Shown here: positions 26,156 to 36,500 of the stretch, in pieces
How the letters are laid out: each line of letters begins with the position of its first letter
Numbering within the stretch: the stretch's first letter is position 1
Source of the DNA: an uncultured Pseudomonadota bacterium
GTDB lineage: Bacteria > Pseudomonadota > Alphaproteobacteria > RF32 > CAG-239
Assembly: GCA_949295915.1 (NCBI GenBank)
Contig: CASFNB010000009.1
Location: 1-64,000, forward strand
Direction: 5' to 3'
Length of the DNA: 64,000 nt
Translations under genes and position numbers: made by a program
Notes under the pieces: model-generated
Databases searched by the model: none
What the model was told of the DNA's origin: nothing
Seen by the model: the letters and a program-made list of their open reading frames with translations, nothing else

Positions 26156-26446
26156 ATGAGAGAAATGATTCTTAAAGCAGTTGCAAATCCTCCCAAAATT
26201 TTATGGGGGCCGTTTTTACCGGTGTTGCTCAATATCGGTTTGCAGTTTCCGATAATGTTTATGGCAATAGGTGTCCTTGATATGAACCCGTTGTTTTTTT
26301 TGGTGAGTATTCTGATTGTGCATCTGATAATTATTTCGCTCGGGCTGAAAGAGCCGCATCTATCGACCATGCTTCAAGCTTATGGGCAAAACTATAAGCC
26401 GACCACTAACTTATATAAATCGAAGGGGATGAAATTTGCACCCTAG
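26156..26446 (+). CDS. virB3: VirB3-like inner-membrane protein
   Basis: 96 residues. A short N-terminus (REMILKAVANPPKILWGP, with the PP/F-type VirB3 start) is followed by two adjacent membrane helices (about 20-58) and a soluble tail. Length and position directly before virB4 are diagnostic. It overlaps the virB4 start by 11 bases. VirB3 works with VirB4 in pilus assembly at the inner membrane. Confidence 0.85.
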   Translation: MREMILKAVANPPKILWGPFLPVLLNIGLQFPIMFMAIGVLDMNPLFFLVSILIVHLIIISLGLKEPHLSTMLQAYGQNYKPTTNLYKSKGMKFAP

Positions 26447-28865
26447 TTCTTTTTTTGACATATTTGTTCAAGGGCTATCAAATGTTGAGGTTGTCGTTGC
26501 ATTGATAGGTTTTATCTCGGCAGCATCTTTTGCAGGATTTTGGGCAACAAAATTCGGACATTTTGTTTTGCCTCAACCACGGGAGTCACGGGTTTCAGAT
26601 TTTTTGCCTTTTAACAAGATGATGTCGGACGGCATAACCATAAAATGCTATAATAACTCTTTGGTGCGTGTTTTTAAAGTTGAAGGTGTGGACTTGGCTT
26701 TTGCCAATGAAGAAAAAGTCATGTCAATGTTGGAGGCGCGCAAATCGTGGGTGGACGGCATGTCGGATATGCAGGTGATTTGCCGCGTCATTACTTTGAG
26801 AGAGAGAATTCCGCTGGAAGAGGATGCCGGAGATTTTGGTAATCAACTGTTGGAGCAGGTTTCTCAAGTTTGGGCACATAATATTGATCGTGTATTTTCC
26901 AATACACATTACGTTATATTATCGGTTCCGGATAGACAAGATGCTCTAAAAGACTTGAACTATGCTTCACAAGCATTGTTGGCAACATTGAATGATTATG
27001 GCGTGAAAACCATGTATGAAACGCCGGATAGTCCGGCAACGGATAGTCCGTTGAATGTATTTTCGCGAATATGTAGCCCGATATCAAAGCCCGAACCAAA
27101 AATTAGAAACGCCGAAGGCTCAATGCTCAATCAAATGCTAACGGCAGATCATATTCATTTTACCGGAGAAAACGGTATAATCAGATTTTTCTCCGGCGAT
27201 AAAGAATGTTTTGAAATTACGATGGGGATTCGCACGTCAGGAGACTACATGGATGAAGCAATGGTTTCTTCTTTGCTTTCAATCGATTGTGAGTTGACGT
27301 TAGTACATAATATCAAACCAATATTTAGAGCTCACGCGCGAGCTTTGCTGATGCAACAACAAAAAATGGCCGGAATTACCAGCTTTTCTCCCGAAGTTGT
27401 TGAACAATACAGCGTTGCATTGTCATCAATAGAAGATAGTGATGCCAACTACCAATCATTGACAGAATATTCGATGTCAATAATTGTTCGCGGCCAAAGT
27501 ATGGAAGAAGTAGAGTTCGGAGAAAGTGAGGTCCAAAGAATATGCCGTTTGTTCAGCGTTACGCCGGTTCGTGAAGGCTGGGTTTGTGAGGCTACATTTT
27601 TCAATCAATTTCCGACTTATGATACATATCCTCGGACGTATCGCTATTTATCTCGAGTTGTGGCAACGGCAATTTGCTTTGATAAGCCATCGGAAGGCTT
27701 TAGCAAATCAGACTGGGGAAAAGGGGCAATCAGCATTTTCCGTACCACCTCCGGTTCGCCGTACAGATTCCAATTTCACGTATCATCGGAAGAAGCAGCT
27801 GTGGCACACTGTTGCATTATCGGTCCGACCGGACAAGGTAAAACAACATTATTGACCTTTTTGGCCGGACAAGCCATGAGACACCATGACTTAAAAGTAT
27901 TTTTCTTTGATCGTCACCGAGGTGCCGAAATCTTTACGCGCTCTATCGGAGGGGCTTATATCGGTTTTGATGGCGACGAGAAAAACGTATCATTAAACCC
28001 GTTTGATTGCGAGAATATTCCGACAAACCGAGCCTTTTTAAGACGTTGGCTTAAGTCTATTACAATGGTCGATGATGCTCTTTCCGAAAAAGAAATTGCG
28101 CGTGCCGTAACCACTGCATTTGACTATTTGCGTCCGGAAGAGCGCATTATGAAAAACCTATATAAGAGCTGTTTTTCTCCGACAGGAAATATGCGTAGGG
28201 AATTATTTAAATGGGTTAATCCGGACCAATACGGCAACATTTTTAATGCCGATACAGATAGCTTGGATTTAAGCAGTAAGCGTTTTATGGCATTTGACTT
28301 TACACATATTTTTGAAGATGAAACTTTGGCTCCGGCAGTAATCAGCTATATCATGCACCGAATTATGTCAGAAACCGGCGATGCGGGTATTCCGGCATTG
28401 ATTATGATAGATGAAACGGCGCCGATGCTAAAACACCCGATGTTTAGAGATTACTTCATAATCGGCTTGCAAGAAGGACGTAAAAAACGTCAGGCATATT
28501 TATGCGCATTTCAACAACCAAGCATCATAGATAAACTCGGCGTCGGCGAGGTTATTCGCGGACAATGCCAAACAGTATTGTTTTTCCGCAATCCGCAAGC
28601 GCAGCTGGAAGATTATGCAAACTGGAATTTGACTCAAAGCGAGTTGGATTTTGTTTTTGGTAGAAGCTATCGAGATTTTCCGTATGCCATTTTGCTTTCA
28701 CGACCGGCGACGGGAGAATCAGTTATTTTGGATGTAGATTTAAGCGGCTTAGGCGTCTATTTGAAACTATACAATTCCGGAAGAAAGAATGTGCTTTTGG
28801 TGGAAGATTTAATTAAAGAATATGGTGAAGATAACTTTGTTACAAAATATTTAAATATTGCGTAA
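26436..28865 (+). CDS. virB4: VirB4 ATPase
   Basis: 809 residues, usual length for VirB4, from a TTG start 7 bases after AAGGGG. An N-terminal membrane helix (ALIGFISAASFAGFWATKF) precedes the CagE/TrbE-type domain. Walker A GPTGQGKTT is at residue 463, and Walker B ALIMIDETAPML is near 660. It drives pilus biogenesis and substrate transfer at the inner membrane. Sequence looks intact. Confidence 0.93.
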   Translation: MHPSSFFDIFVQGLSNVEVVVALIGFISAASFAGFWATKFGHFVLPQPRESRVSDFLPFNKMMSDGITIKCYNNSLVRVFKVEGVDLAFANEEKVMSMLEARKSWVDGMSDMQVICRVITLRERIPLEEDAGDFGNQLLEQVSQVWAHNIDRVFSNTHYVILSVPDRQDALKDLNYASQALLATLNDYGVKTMYETPDSPATDSPLNVFSRICSPISKPEPKIRNAEGSMLNQMLTADHIHFTGENGIIRFFSGDKECFEITMGIRTSGDYMDEAMVSSLLSIDCELTLVHNIKPIFRAHARALLMQQQKMAGITSFSPEVVEQYSVALSSIEDSDANYQSLTEYSMSIIVRGQSMEEVEFGESEVQRICRLFSVTPVREGWVCEATFFNQFPTYDTYPRTYRYLSRVVATAICFDKPSEGFSKSDWGKGAISIFRTTSGSPYRFQFHVSSEEAAVAHCCIIGPTGQGKTTLLTFLAGQAMRHHDLKVFFFDRHRGAEIFTRSIGGAYIGFDGDEKNVSLNPFDCENIPTNRAFLRRWLKSITMVDDALSEKEIARAVTTAFDYLRPEERIMKNLYKSCFSPTGNMRRELFKWVNPDQYGNIFNADTDSLDLSSKRFMAFDFTHIFEDETLAPAVISYIMHRIMSETGDAGIPALIMIDETAPMLKHPMFRDYFIIGLQEGRKKRQAYLCAFQQPSIIDKLGVGEVIRGQCQTVLFFRNPQAQLEDYANWNLTQSELDFVFGRSYRDFPYAILLSRPATGESVILDVDLSGLGVYLKLYNSGRKNVLLVEDLIKEYGEDNFVTKYLNIA

Positions 28866-28899
28866 GAGCAACAATTTATGTTTAATTGAAAGAATTTTT

Positions 28900-28922
28900 T
28901 TGATATACTGAAATTATATCAA
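28900..28922 (+). promoter_or_regulatory. Extended -10 promoter with overlapping inverted repeat
   Basis: TGATATACT (28901-28909) fits the extended -10 form TGnTATAAT, with a weak TTTAAT -35 at 28881-28886 (17-base spacer). TTGATAT (28900-28906) and ATATCAA (28916-28922) form a perfect inverted repeat over it, suiting a repressor site. It precedes the coiled-coil gene at 28945. Confidence 0.5.
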
Positions 28923-28944
28923 ATTATTAACTAGGAGGTGGAAC

Positions 28945-29874
28945 ATGAGTAGATTTCGTAAAATTTTATCAGCAGTGATGCTGTGGGTATTTATGATTTT
29001 TGTTTCGCCGCAACCGAGTTATGGATTTGGAATTCCCGCGATTGATGTGCAAGCATTGGCTCAAGCCATAAAACGAGCCATCACCGATGTTCAAAACTCA
29101 ACACAGCTGGCAACCGCCACAAAAACAGCCAAAAAGATACAAACAGCATTGGGAAAATTTAATGAAGCCATGAATGGTTTTATTAAAAAGAATATAACCG
29201 ATCGTTTGCAAAAACTGCAAGAAGCTAAAGAAAAATATGAACAAAAGTTAGAAGCCGCAAAAAACAACAAATGGGTTCAAAAAGGTAAAGAGATTGCTGA
29301 TAAAATTGATGAAGGTAAAAAATTAGCAGAAGAAGGAAAAAAGTTAATTAACGAGGCAAACAGCATAAAGAGTCAAGCTGACCAATTAATAAAGGATGCA
29401 GAAAATTCTGTTCAGGAAGGAAAAGATTTGTTGGATGAAGCTGCAAATTTGAAAAAAGAGGCAGAGAGTTTAATAACTAACGCCAAAGAATATGCTGCCC
29501 GAGGGCCGGAGTTGGTGCAACAAGGAAAAGACTTGTTGGCAGAAGCCGATGACTTGATTGCTCTGAGTAAAGAGGTTGCCAAAACAAAAGGTGAAGAAGA
29601 AGCCAATAAGTTGGTGCAAGAAGCTGAAGCCAAGAAACAAGAAGCCGAAGCTTTGGTCGAACAAGGTCAACAATGGATAGATGATGCGAAAAAGTTAGAG
29701 CAGCAAGCAATAGACCTGAAAAACAAAGTTAACACATTAACGTCTGATGCTAATGATTTAATCAATAAAAGCGACGAATATAAGCAAAAAGCCGAGAATT
29801 TATATAGTCAAGCCGAAGATCTGATGAAAAAAGGCGAAGACTATATGAAAAACATTGGTGATTTTCTATCGTAA
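28945..29874 (+). CDS. Exported coiled-coil protein, possible VirB5-like
   Basis: 309 residues. Signal peptide ends SYG (about residue 29). The mature start FGIPAIDVQALAQAIKRAITD resembles the GIPVxDxxNxAQ start of VirB5/TrbJ proteins. From about 85 to the end it is one long Ala/Glu/Lys/Leu heptad-type coil (repeats like AxxLxxEAexL). No Cys. Strong AGGAGG start site. It may be a minor pilus or periplasmic component; the assignment rests on the N-terminal motif and the locus. Confidence 0.6.
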   Translation: MSRFRKILSAVMLWVFMIFVSPQPSYGFGIPAIDVQALAQAIKRAITDVQNSTQLATATKTAKKIQTALGKFNEAMNGFIKKNITDRLQKLQEAKEKYEQKLEAAKNNKWVQKGKEIADKIDEGKKLAEEGKKLINEANSIKSQADQLIKDAENSVQEGKDLLDEAANLKKEAESLITNAKEYAARGPELVQQGKDLLAEADDLIALSKEVAKTKGEEEANKLVQEAEAKKQEAEALVEQGQQWIDDAKKLEQQAIDLKNKVNTLTSDANDLINKSDEYKQKAENLYSQAEDLMKKGEDYMKNIGDFLS

Positions 29875-29896
29875 AGTTAGGTAAGAGGAGAAAAAA

Positions 29897-30925
29897 ATGA
29901 TTAATATGACAAAATTTCCGTATAATCTTCTGAAAGGAAGTGTCAACGGCATTATCACGGCTTCTCTTTCCTTAGGTGTAGCCAATGCAGCCAGCATAGA
30001 AGAATTGCAGGCAAAAGCGGCACAGGTGGAAGTTGGAATAAAAGAAACGATCAAGCAGCAAAAAGTTGTTTCTCAAAAATTAGCAGACATAGAAAAAAAA
30101 TATGAAAAAGAGCTGTCTATGGTCGAGCCGAAGGGAACGGAGGCATATAATGCAAAAATTGCAGAGGCAAAAGCAAAAAAACAAGAGCAATCCCAAACAG
30201 CATCAGAAGCGGTTGAAGCAAATGATAAAGAAAAAATAACCAAAACCACAAAAGAAGAACAACAAATAAAACAGAGTTCTTCCGTGCCGGCATTTGCGCA
30301 GGAAAGAAAGCCGAATTATGTTGCTCCGAGAAATAGCAATCGAGGCCGTCGACCGTTTACGCGCAGTGATAATACGCTGCAACCGGAGAAAATATATTAC
30401 GCCAGTCGTAGAAATAGCGAAGAATTATCTTTTGCCAAAGAAGATAGTGTAAAAGCCTATACCGGTACCACGGAAGAGAATGTTTTTATCTTTTCGGATA
30501 ACCTTGCCAATTATTGTGAAATGGATACGACAATGCTGGATAAAATGAGCGATTGTCTGAATAAGTTGATAAAAGAGCGTTCGGATGGGTCTCAAACCAT
30601 ACAAGAACAGGTAAATGAATTGTATCAAGATTCATTAATAGACACGACGGCACACGCCATCGCCGATGCGGCACGATATAAAAATGATTCTTCGAGATAT
30701 GAGAAAAACGTTCTCCTTCCGTTAAGTGAAAAATCTTCCGAAGCCACAGATGAAAGAGGGGATATTGAAGTTTTGACTCTGACGGAGATGGAGGCATTGA
30801 AGTTAAAAAACAAGCTGATACAAATTTATGCCAACCAACTTGGTTTGGATTCGTTTAGAGATTATGGCACCTATGAAGTCAATAATCGCGATTTGACAAA
30901 TATAGATGAAGAAGAAAACAAATAA
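29897..30925 (+). CDS. Exported protein of the secretion locus, function unknown
   Basis: 342 residues; N-terminal signal-like helix ends ANA (about 32), then a short coiled coil (IEELQAKAAQVEVGIKETIK), a basic disordered part (RPFTRSDNTLQPEK) and a helical C-terminal domain with two Cys (NYCEMDTTMLDKMSDCL). GAGGAG precedes the ATG. 22 bases after the previous gene, so same operon. No family recognised. Confidence 0.6.
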   Translation: MINMTKFPYNLLKGSVNGIITASLSLGVANAASIEELQAKAAQVEVGIKETIKQQKVVSQKLADIEKKYEKELSMVEPKGTEAYNAKIAEAKAKKQEQSQTASEAVEANDKEKITKTTKEEQQIKQSSSVPAFAQERKPNYVAPRNSNRGRRPFTRSDNTLQPEKIYYASRRNSEELSFAKEDSVKAYTGTTEENVFIFSDNLANYCEMDTTMLDKMSDCLNKLIKERSDGSQTIQEQVNELYQDSLIDTTAHAIADAARYKNDSSRYEKNVLLPLSEKSSEATDERGDIEVLTLTEMEALKLKNKLIQIYANQLGLDSFRDYGTYEVNNRDLTNIDEEENK

Positions 30926-30952
30926 TAAAGAGGATAAACAGAGGAGAAGACC

Positions 30953-31678
30953 ATGAAAAACTCCTGCAAAATAATAGCATGCAGTATCTTTATCGGAAGT
31001 TTATCCGCTTTTCCGGTACAAGCATTTTTTCCGATACCGATTCCCTTGATCGGAACAGATGTGGCAAACAATGCCGCCGATTTGGTTGAAAATTTGAATG
31101 CAGCTGGAGAAGAGGTAGAGCAAGAAATAGCAACCTTACAAAAAACCATAGAACAAGCTAAGTCCGGTGATTTTGGGTCTGAGGCAATAAAAAGTTTTAC
31201 TGAAACATTGAAAAAAATAGAAGTACCGCGTTTGGTTCCAGCCACAAAGGCTCCTGCAGGCGTTGCCGAAAATATAAATGATGTAGACAAAGCATCTGAG
31301 GCAATAGGAAATTTGTATGTTAATACGTTTTCCGAAGAGGGAAACCATATGGAACAAGCCAAAAAGAACCGCCAGAAACAAACGGAATTGTTGCAGATGA
31401 ATGTATCTGCCATGTATGCGCATGCTTTAGCAACCAGAGTCAATTTGGCCAAAGAAAGAGATTTGCCGGAAACAACATTAGACAGTAAGAATACGCGAGA
31501 AATTCTGGAAGGCAATCGCGCAATGGCAGAAAAAATAGTTAAACGCTGGAACGATATATTGTTTATGGAATCTCAAATTGCCGAATATGAGTCAACACAA
31601 GTATTGACAAGTATCACATTAAATTCGGAAGAAACGGCAGAAAAAAATAATAGTTCGTCACAAGGAGACAAGCAATGA
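30953..31678 (+). CDS. Exported VirB5-like helical protein
   Basis: 241 residues. Signal peptide ends VQA (about 23). FFPIPIPLIGTDVANNAADL, then helices. The C-terminal half (MNVSAMYAHALATRVNLAKE ... EGNRAMAEKIVKRWNDILFME) has the pattern of VirB5/TrbJ-type helical bundles. No Cys in the mature part. ATGA overlap with the next gene. Proposed as a minor pilin or tip-associated protein, by fold pattern and neighbourhood only. Confidence 0.6.
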   Translation: MKNSCKIIACSIFIGSLSAFPVQAFFPIPIPLIGTDVANNAADLVENLNAAGEEVEQEIATLQKTIEQAKSGDFGSEAIKSFTETLKKIEVPRLVPATKAPAGVAENINDVDKASEAIGNLYVNTFSEEGNHMEQAKKNRQKQTELLQMNVSAMYAHALATRVNLAKERDLPETTLDSKNTREILEGNRAMAEKIVKRWNDILFMESQIAEYESTQVLTSITLNSEETAEKNNSSSQGDKQ

Positions 31679-32844
31679 GAAAAACAATATACGTGTTTAT
31701 ATTAAGCTTGCTCATGATTGTCGGTGTGACGTCAAGGGCATCGGCATGGATAATTGCAAAAATATCAAATATGGCTGAAGACGTAACAACCACTACAACC
31801 AAGCTCGGAAAAGAAGCTCAAAACATAGCCGATAAGGTAGGAAATTCAGTTATTATACAAAGAATTGGAAAAGGTTTTACCGAAACTAAAAAATGGTTGG
31901 AAAGCAATGTAAGCAAACTCAAATCTTTTGCTGATGAAGTTCAGGAAGAAATGGCTGCTTATCAAAAGATGTATGAAGATAGCAAAAAAATATATAACGA
32001 CACAGTAGGAGATTATGCTAAAATAGCATCAGATTTGAAAAATATACAGAAAGAATATCAGAACATAGAATTAAAAATTCAAGAAACTGAAACAGAATTT
32101 ATGTCTGAGGTAAACGCTCAAAAAACACAAATATCAGGTCAAATAGATGCCTGTAAAGAAAATATGGCAAACCTGAAACAGCTTATGGAAGAAAATTCAA
32201 CCAACAAAGAAGCCTATCAGGCAGAATATGATGAATGGAATGCCAAACAGCAAGAATTAATGGATCAGATTAACAATTTAGACACTGTTGCACAACAAGA
32301 ATTGGATTCAATGCTAAGCTCATATAAGAACCAGTTATCGAGCCTAAAATCCCAAATAAGCCAGCTTAAATCAGATTTAAGTCAATTGGCAGGGCTTTCG
32401 GGAGAAGAACAGAGTGATGAAGATGCTTTGCTGAACACGGCCAACACATATTTCTTGCAATATGATGAGGAATTAAACCCCAAACGTCAAGATGCAATTC
32501 GTTATAATAGATTAAAGGAGCGTCGCAGCAGTATTATATCGGCATATAGTGAAAGCTTGCCTGAAATTCTGGATATTGTAACGAAAAATAATGAAGCTGA
32601 AGATTTGGGCTACAATGCCTCAACCTTTGATACAACGGCGGGCGCATGGGGAGCTGCGGCGCAGTTGCAAATAGATAATTTAAAAGCGTTAAGTGCTTAT
32701 GCCCATCTTTTGATAAAAGACTTAAAACGCCAAACGGCAGTTGAAATGTCAAATTTAACTTTTTATCAATTGCAAAAAGAGCAAAAGAACATAGCCGAAT
32801 TTAATATGGATGATTATGTCTATAAGAAAAAGGAGGATAAATAA
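31675..32844 (+). CDS. Exported coiled-coil protein, function unknown
   Basis: 389 residues; signal peptide ends ASA (about 23). Long coiled coil from 95 to 240 (KNIQKEYQNIELKIQETETE and similar), then a helical end with SAYAHLLIKDLKRQTAVEM, similar in style to the preceding gene's YAHALA segment. Overlaps the previous stop by 4 bases with AAGGAG as start site. Probably periplasmic or surface. Confidence 0.6.
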   Translation: MRKTIYVFILSLLMIVGVTSRASAWIIAKISNMAEDVTTTTTKLGKEAQNIADKVGNSVIIQRIGKGFTETKKWLESNVSKLKSFADEVQEEMAAYQKMYEDSKKIYNDTVGDYAKIASDLKNIQKEYQNIELKIQETETEFMSEVNAQKTQISGQIDACKENMANLKQLMEENSTNKEAYQAEYDEWNAKQQELMDQINNLDTVAQQELDSMLSSYKNQLSSLKSQISQLKSDLSQLAGLSGEEQSDEDALLNTANTYFLQYDEELNPKRQDAIRYNRLKERRSSIISAYSESLPEILDIVTKNNEAEDLGYNASTFDTTAGAWGAAAQLQIDNLKALSAYAHLLIKDLKRQTAVEMSNLTFYQLQKEQKNIAEFNMDDYVYKKKEDK

Positions 32845-32846
32845 TT

Positions 32847-33515
32847 ATGAAAAAAAAGTATTTAAAATTGTTTATCTTCATAAATATGTTGATAGTCTTA
32901 ACGCTTTTGCCGTTAAGAAATGATGCTGTTGCGTTTTTTGATCCGGGTAGCTTAACAACCCAAGTGCCAAACACGGTGGCTTCAGTTGCAAACAAAGTGG
33001 CAACCTATGCCAACAAGGTGATAAAAATGACATTACAGGCATATAAATCGCTTGAAGACTTTTTTAAAAATTTGTTTAGTCGGAAAGAAACTAAAATTCC
33101 GGGAACAAAGGTTATAAAAGAGAGTAAGGTAGTTGATGTTGCCGATGAAGAAGCAATCAGAGAAAAATTTCCAACATTATTTTTCCGGTATCCGTCCGAG
33201 GATCCGGATGAACAATTGGCGTATAAACATGAAGGACAAGAGTTTTTTGAAGATACAATGATAGAGGCCTTTACTGCAGTAAGGGAATTAGAGAAAAAGC
33301 TCCTTGAAGTTGATACGCAAATTGTAACAGCCGAAAAAGAATATACACAAGCAGAGGATCTGAACGGTGGATTATATAATAAATATATGATTTCCGCCAC
33401 AACGGATCAAGTATTGATAGTGATACAAGAATTAACGGCAATAAAATCACAGATGACGGCAGCCTACGCCGTACACGGAGAGGTAGAACCTCTGTATATG
33501 AAAGAAGATAAATAA
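32847..33515 (+). CDS. Exported helical protein, function unknown
   Basis: 222 residues; signal-like N-terminus to about residue 28. VPNTVASVANKVATYANKV, then helices, and a C-terminal coil (AVRELEKKLLEVDTQIVTAEKEY). AAGGAGG precedes the ATG; 2 bases between genes. Shares with its neighbours export signal, no Cys and helical make-up. No family recognised. Confidence 0.58.
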   Translation: MKKKYLKLFIFINMLIVLTLLPLRNDAVAFFDPGSLTTQVPNTVASVANKVATYANKVIKMTLQAYKSLEDFFKNLFSRKETKIPGTKVIKESKVVDVADEEAIREKFPTLFFRYPSEDPDEQLAYKHEGQEFFEDTMIEAFTAVRELEKKLLEVDTQIVTAEKEYTQAEDLNGGLYNKYMISATTDQVLIVIQELTAIKSQMTAAYAVHGEVEPLYMKEDK

Positions 33516-33535
33516 TATTATTTGGGAGAACGGTC

Positions 33536-36500
33536 ATGAAACAGCATAATAAAATCAATGGAAAGATGATAGCCATAAGCTTTTTTTCTGTAGGAATAAT
33601 GCTGCAATCAGTATATGCTGCAGAGACATATTCTCCTTTTTATCAAGAAGAAAGCTCAAACCAAAGCACGAGCCAAACCAAAAAAAGCCAAGGCGCAAGT
33701 AGTGTTTTGGAAATTGAAGATGCGGCGGTAACGGAAGAAAAACACCCGTTTACAGGGTCTGAAGAGCAAATCGATGAGCTCAAAAAATTGGAGCCGATTA
33801 ATAACAATTTGACGATAGCGGTTGACGCACACAATCTAATCAATCGGTTACGAGATTTCAAAAACATACAGAAACAATATAACAACACAGAAAAGTTGCA
33901 CAATCGTTCAGTAGAATTGCTGCAAGATTCAGAACAATGCACCATAGATTATATGGGACGTTATTTTCAGGATCCGGTAAAAGTATGGTCCGGAAAAGAT
34001 ATGAGATCAACTCCGCAAAATCATGATTTAAGACAAGGTCTTTCGGCTTGGGCCATTTCTTTGTTCGAAACAGCCAAGGCAGCACAGGTTTCACCGATAG
34101 ATGTTAGTGATGTTGTCAGTGTAGATTATACAACAAGTGAGTCCAAAGACAGTTCGGGAAATGTTTTAAAAGTTGATTCTGATGTTACCAGCACGACCAG
34201 CACGGTTGGAATAAATATCAATAATGAAAGTTCTACCAACATAGAGACATTAAATGCCAATAGTCAGGCAGACGTAGATGCTTTGGAAAAACAAACCGGC
34301 GGCGTATATTTTAAAGAGCCGAGCCGTCAGGAAGAATTAGAAGCAGAAAACAGAAAAGCAAATTTATTGAGCAAGGATATTGGATCGGAAGTTGCGGTTT
34401 GGATGGCTGATTATTTAGCCGGTTCCGGAACATCCTCGGGGCCGAGCTGGAGTAGTTCAAATTTAGGCGGAGCCAAAAAACGTTTTCCTGTGTGGACGGA
34501 TCAAAAAACCTTTTATGGACAATATTTGATCAGAAAATACAGAAATATAAAGAAATATATTCAAAATTATAAAGTTCCGGAAGAAGTGAGACAACGCATA
34601 GCGGACAAAGTTTTTGAACGCCAAGAAGAATATATGAATGAGGCAGAAAAACAAATAACTGAAGCTGCAGTAAATGCAAGAATAACGGCCAGAGGCGTTT
34701 ATGATGGCGAGATAAATGCAGCAGAGCAAAAATATAATGATAGTACAAATTCAATTGAAAGCGAAAGAAGTTCAGCAATAGCAAAATTGGATAAAGAAAA
34801 ACAAGAAAAGGTATCAGAATATGACCAATTGATTGCAGCATTGAATCTGCAAAGAGATCAATATATGACGCAAATAAGTAATATGAATGCGGCAATCAAC
34901 AACATGACTCAAGAACTAAACAATTTGCAACAAGAAATAAATAGTTATGATACACTATTGTCGGGAGCAGATTTAACGGAAGAACAAAAAACGGAATATA
35001 ACAATTTAAAATCTCAAGTCCAAACAGAGATAAGCAGTATAGAGGCACAAATCACCGACCAAAGGACAGAGCGAGATACACTTCAAAATAAGTACAATGA
35101 TGTGACAAACACCATTATACAAACGCAAAAAGAAAAAAGCGACTTTGAAAGTGATATTCAAGTTCAAAAAGGTCAAACAAACAGCAATGCAACGGCAAAT
35201 CAAGAGCAGGCATTAGATACATATAATCAAGATTTGGATAAAGCAGAGAAAACATATAAAGATAAATTAGCTAAAATAGATGCCGCAGAGGTTGCCGCCA
35301 AAGCATCTATTGGTAGCAACTCTATGATTACGGCCAAACAGATCATAGCACAGACAGATTTAATAATAGAAAATGCTAAGCAAATTGCTTATGATAATAT
35401 TGAAAAAACGTTGGCAGCCATGCGAGCACTTGGCGATGAGCTGTATAGAGGTAATATTCAACCCACATTATTGTCATACCATCAAGCCCTGATGGAAACA
35501 TTAAAAGGGAATGAGGCTTCAGTGGCAGGAGTTGCGTTGGAAGCAGCCGATGGTAGAGTACATGACTTAACCAACTATAATATAGATATTGTAATCAGCA
35601 ATTACATGGATGAGCAAATGCGTGAAATGTATTTGAACAATTATCGAAATTCAGTGGAAAATACGACAATTATTTTAAGAATACCGCTGTTTGATAAAAT
35701 GTTGGAAGGTGTTAATACCGGTACGGATAGTCAATATTTTATCGGCGCACAACCCAAAACGGAAGATTTTACGGCACCGAAAGCAATGCCGGATTATAAT
35801 CTTCCGCCATTAAGAGAGTTTGTCCGGTTAGACTATGTCGATTTGGAGAATATCGGAATGGATACACCAAAAATGGAAGCCGGTTATTATAGGTACTATA
35901 CGGAAAAAGTTTTTGGAAAAGAAATCACCAGAAAAGAATGGGTGCAAACAGAAAGTATATATCTGAATTTGGTGGATAAAGAAAAGTTATTATCATATGG
36001 CGGAAAAATACCGGAAGTATGGCAATTGATGTTGAAGGATAAAGCTTTTGTTGATAGTGACTTTTATCTGACGGCAGATATGGATCCGGATGGATCAACA
36101 TTAAAAGAATTTAATCCTTTGCAACAAGGAGCAGAAATGTCTTCCCTCTACAGAGGCGGAATTTATCCTTGTGTTTTGACTAATATCAGGAACAATGATG
36201 AGCTTTGCACGGTAGACGGCACAATCGAAGGTGGAAAAGCCATAATAGATGTTTCTGTTATAGATAAAGAAGGGACAAATCCTCAAGAATATTTTATGGG
36301 TTTGAGTTTTGTAACCGGAGAAAGACGCGCAAGCTTATTATCGCGAGACTTGCCGATATGCCAAGAAGTTTCGGCAAAATGTAAAACGAGCGTTGGAAAA
36401 ACCGAACATGGATTTGGCAAAATTTCCAAACCATATTTAACATTGTTGAATAAAGATGATGAAACAGGAAATATATCAGAATCATTTGTACCGGAAGGAG

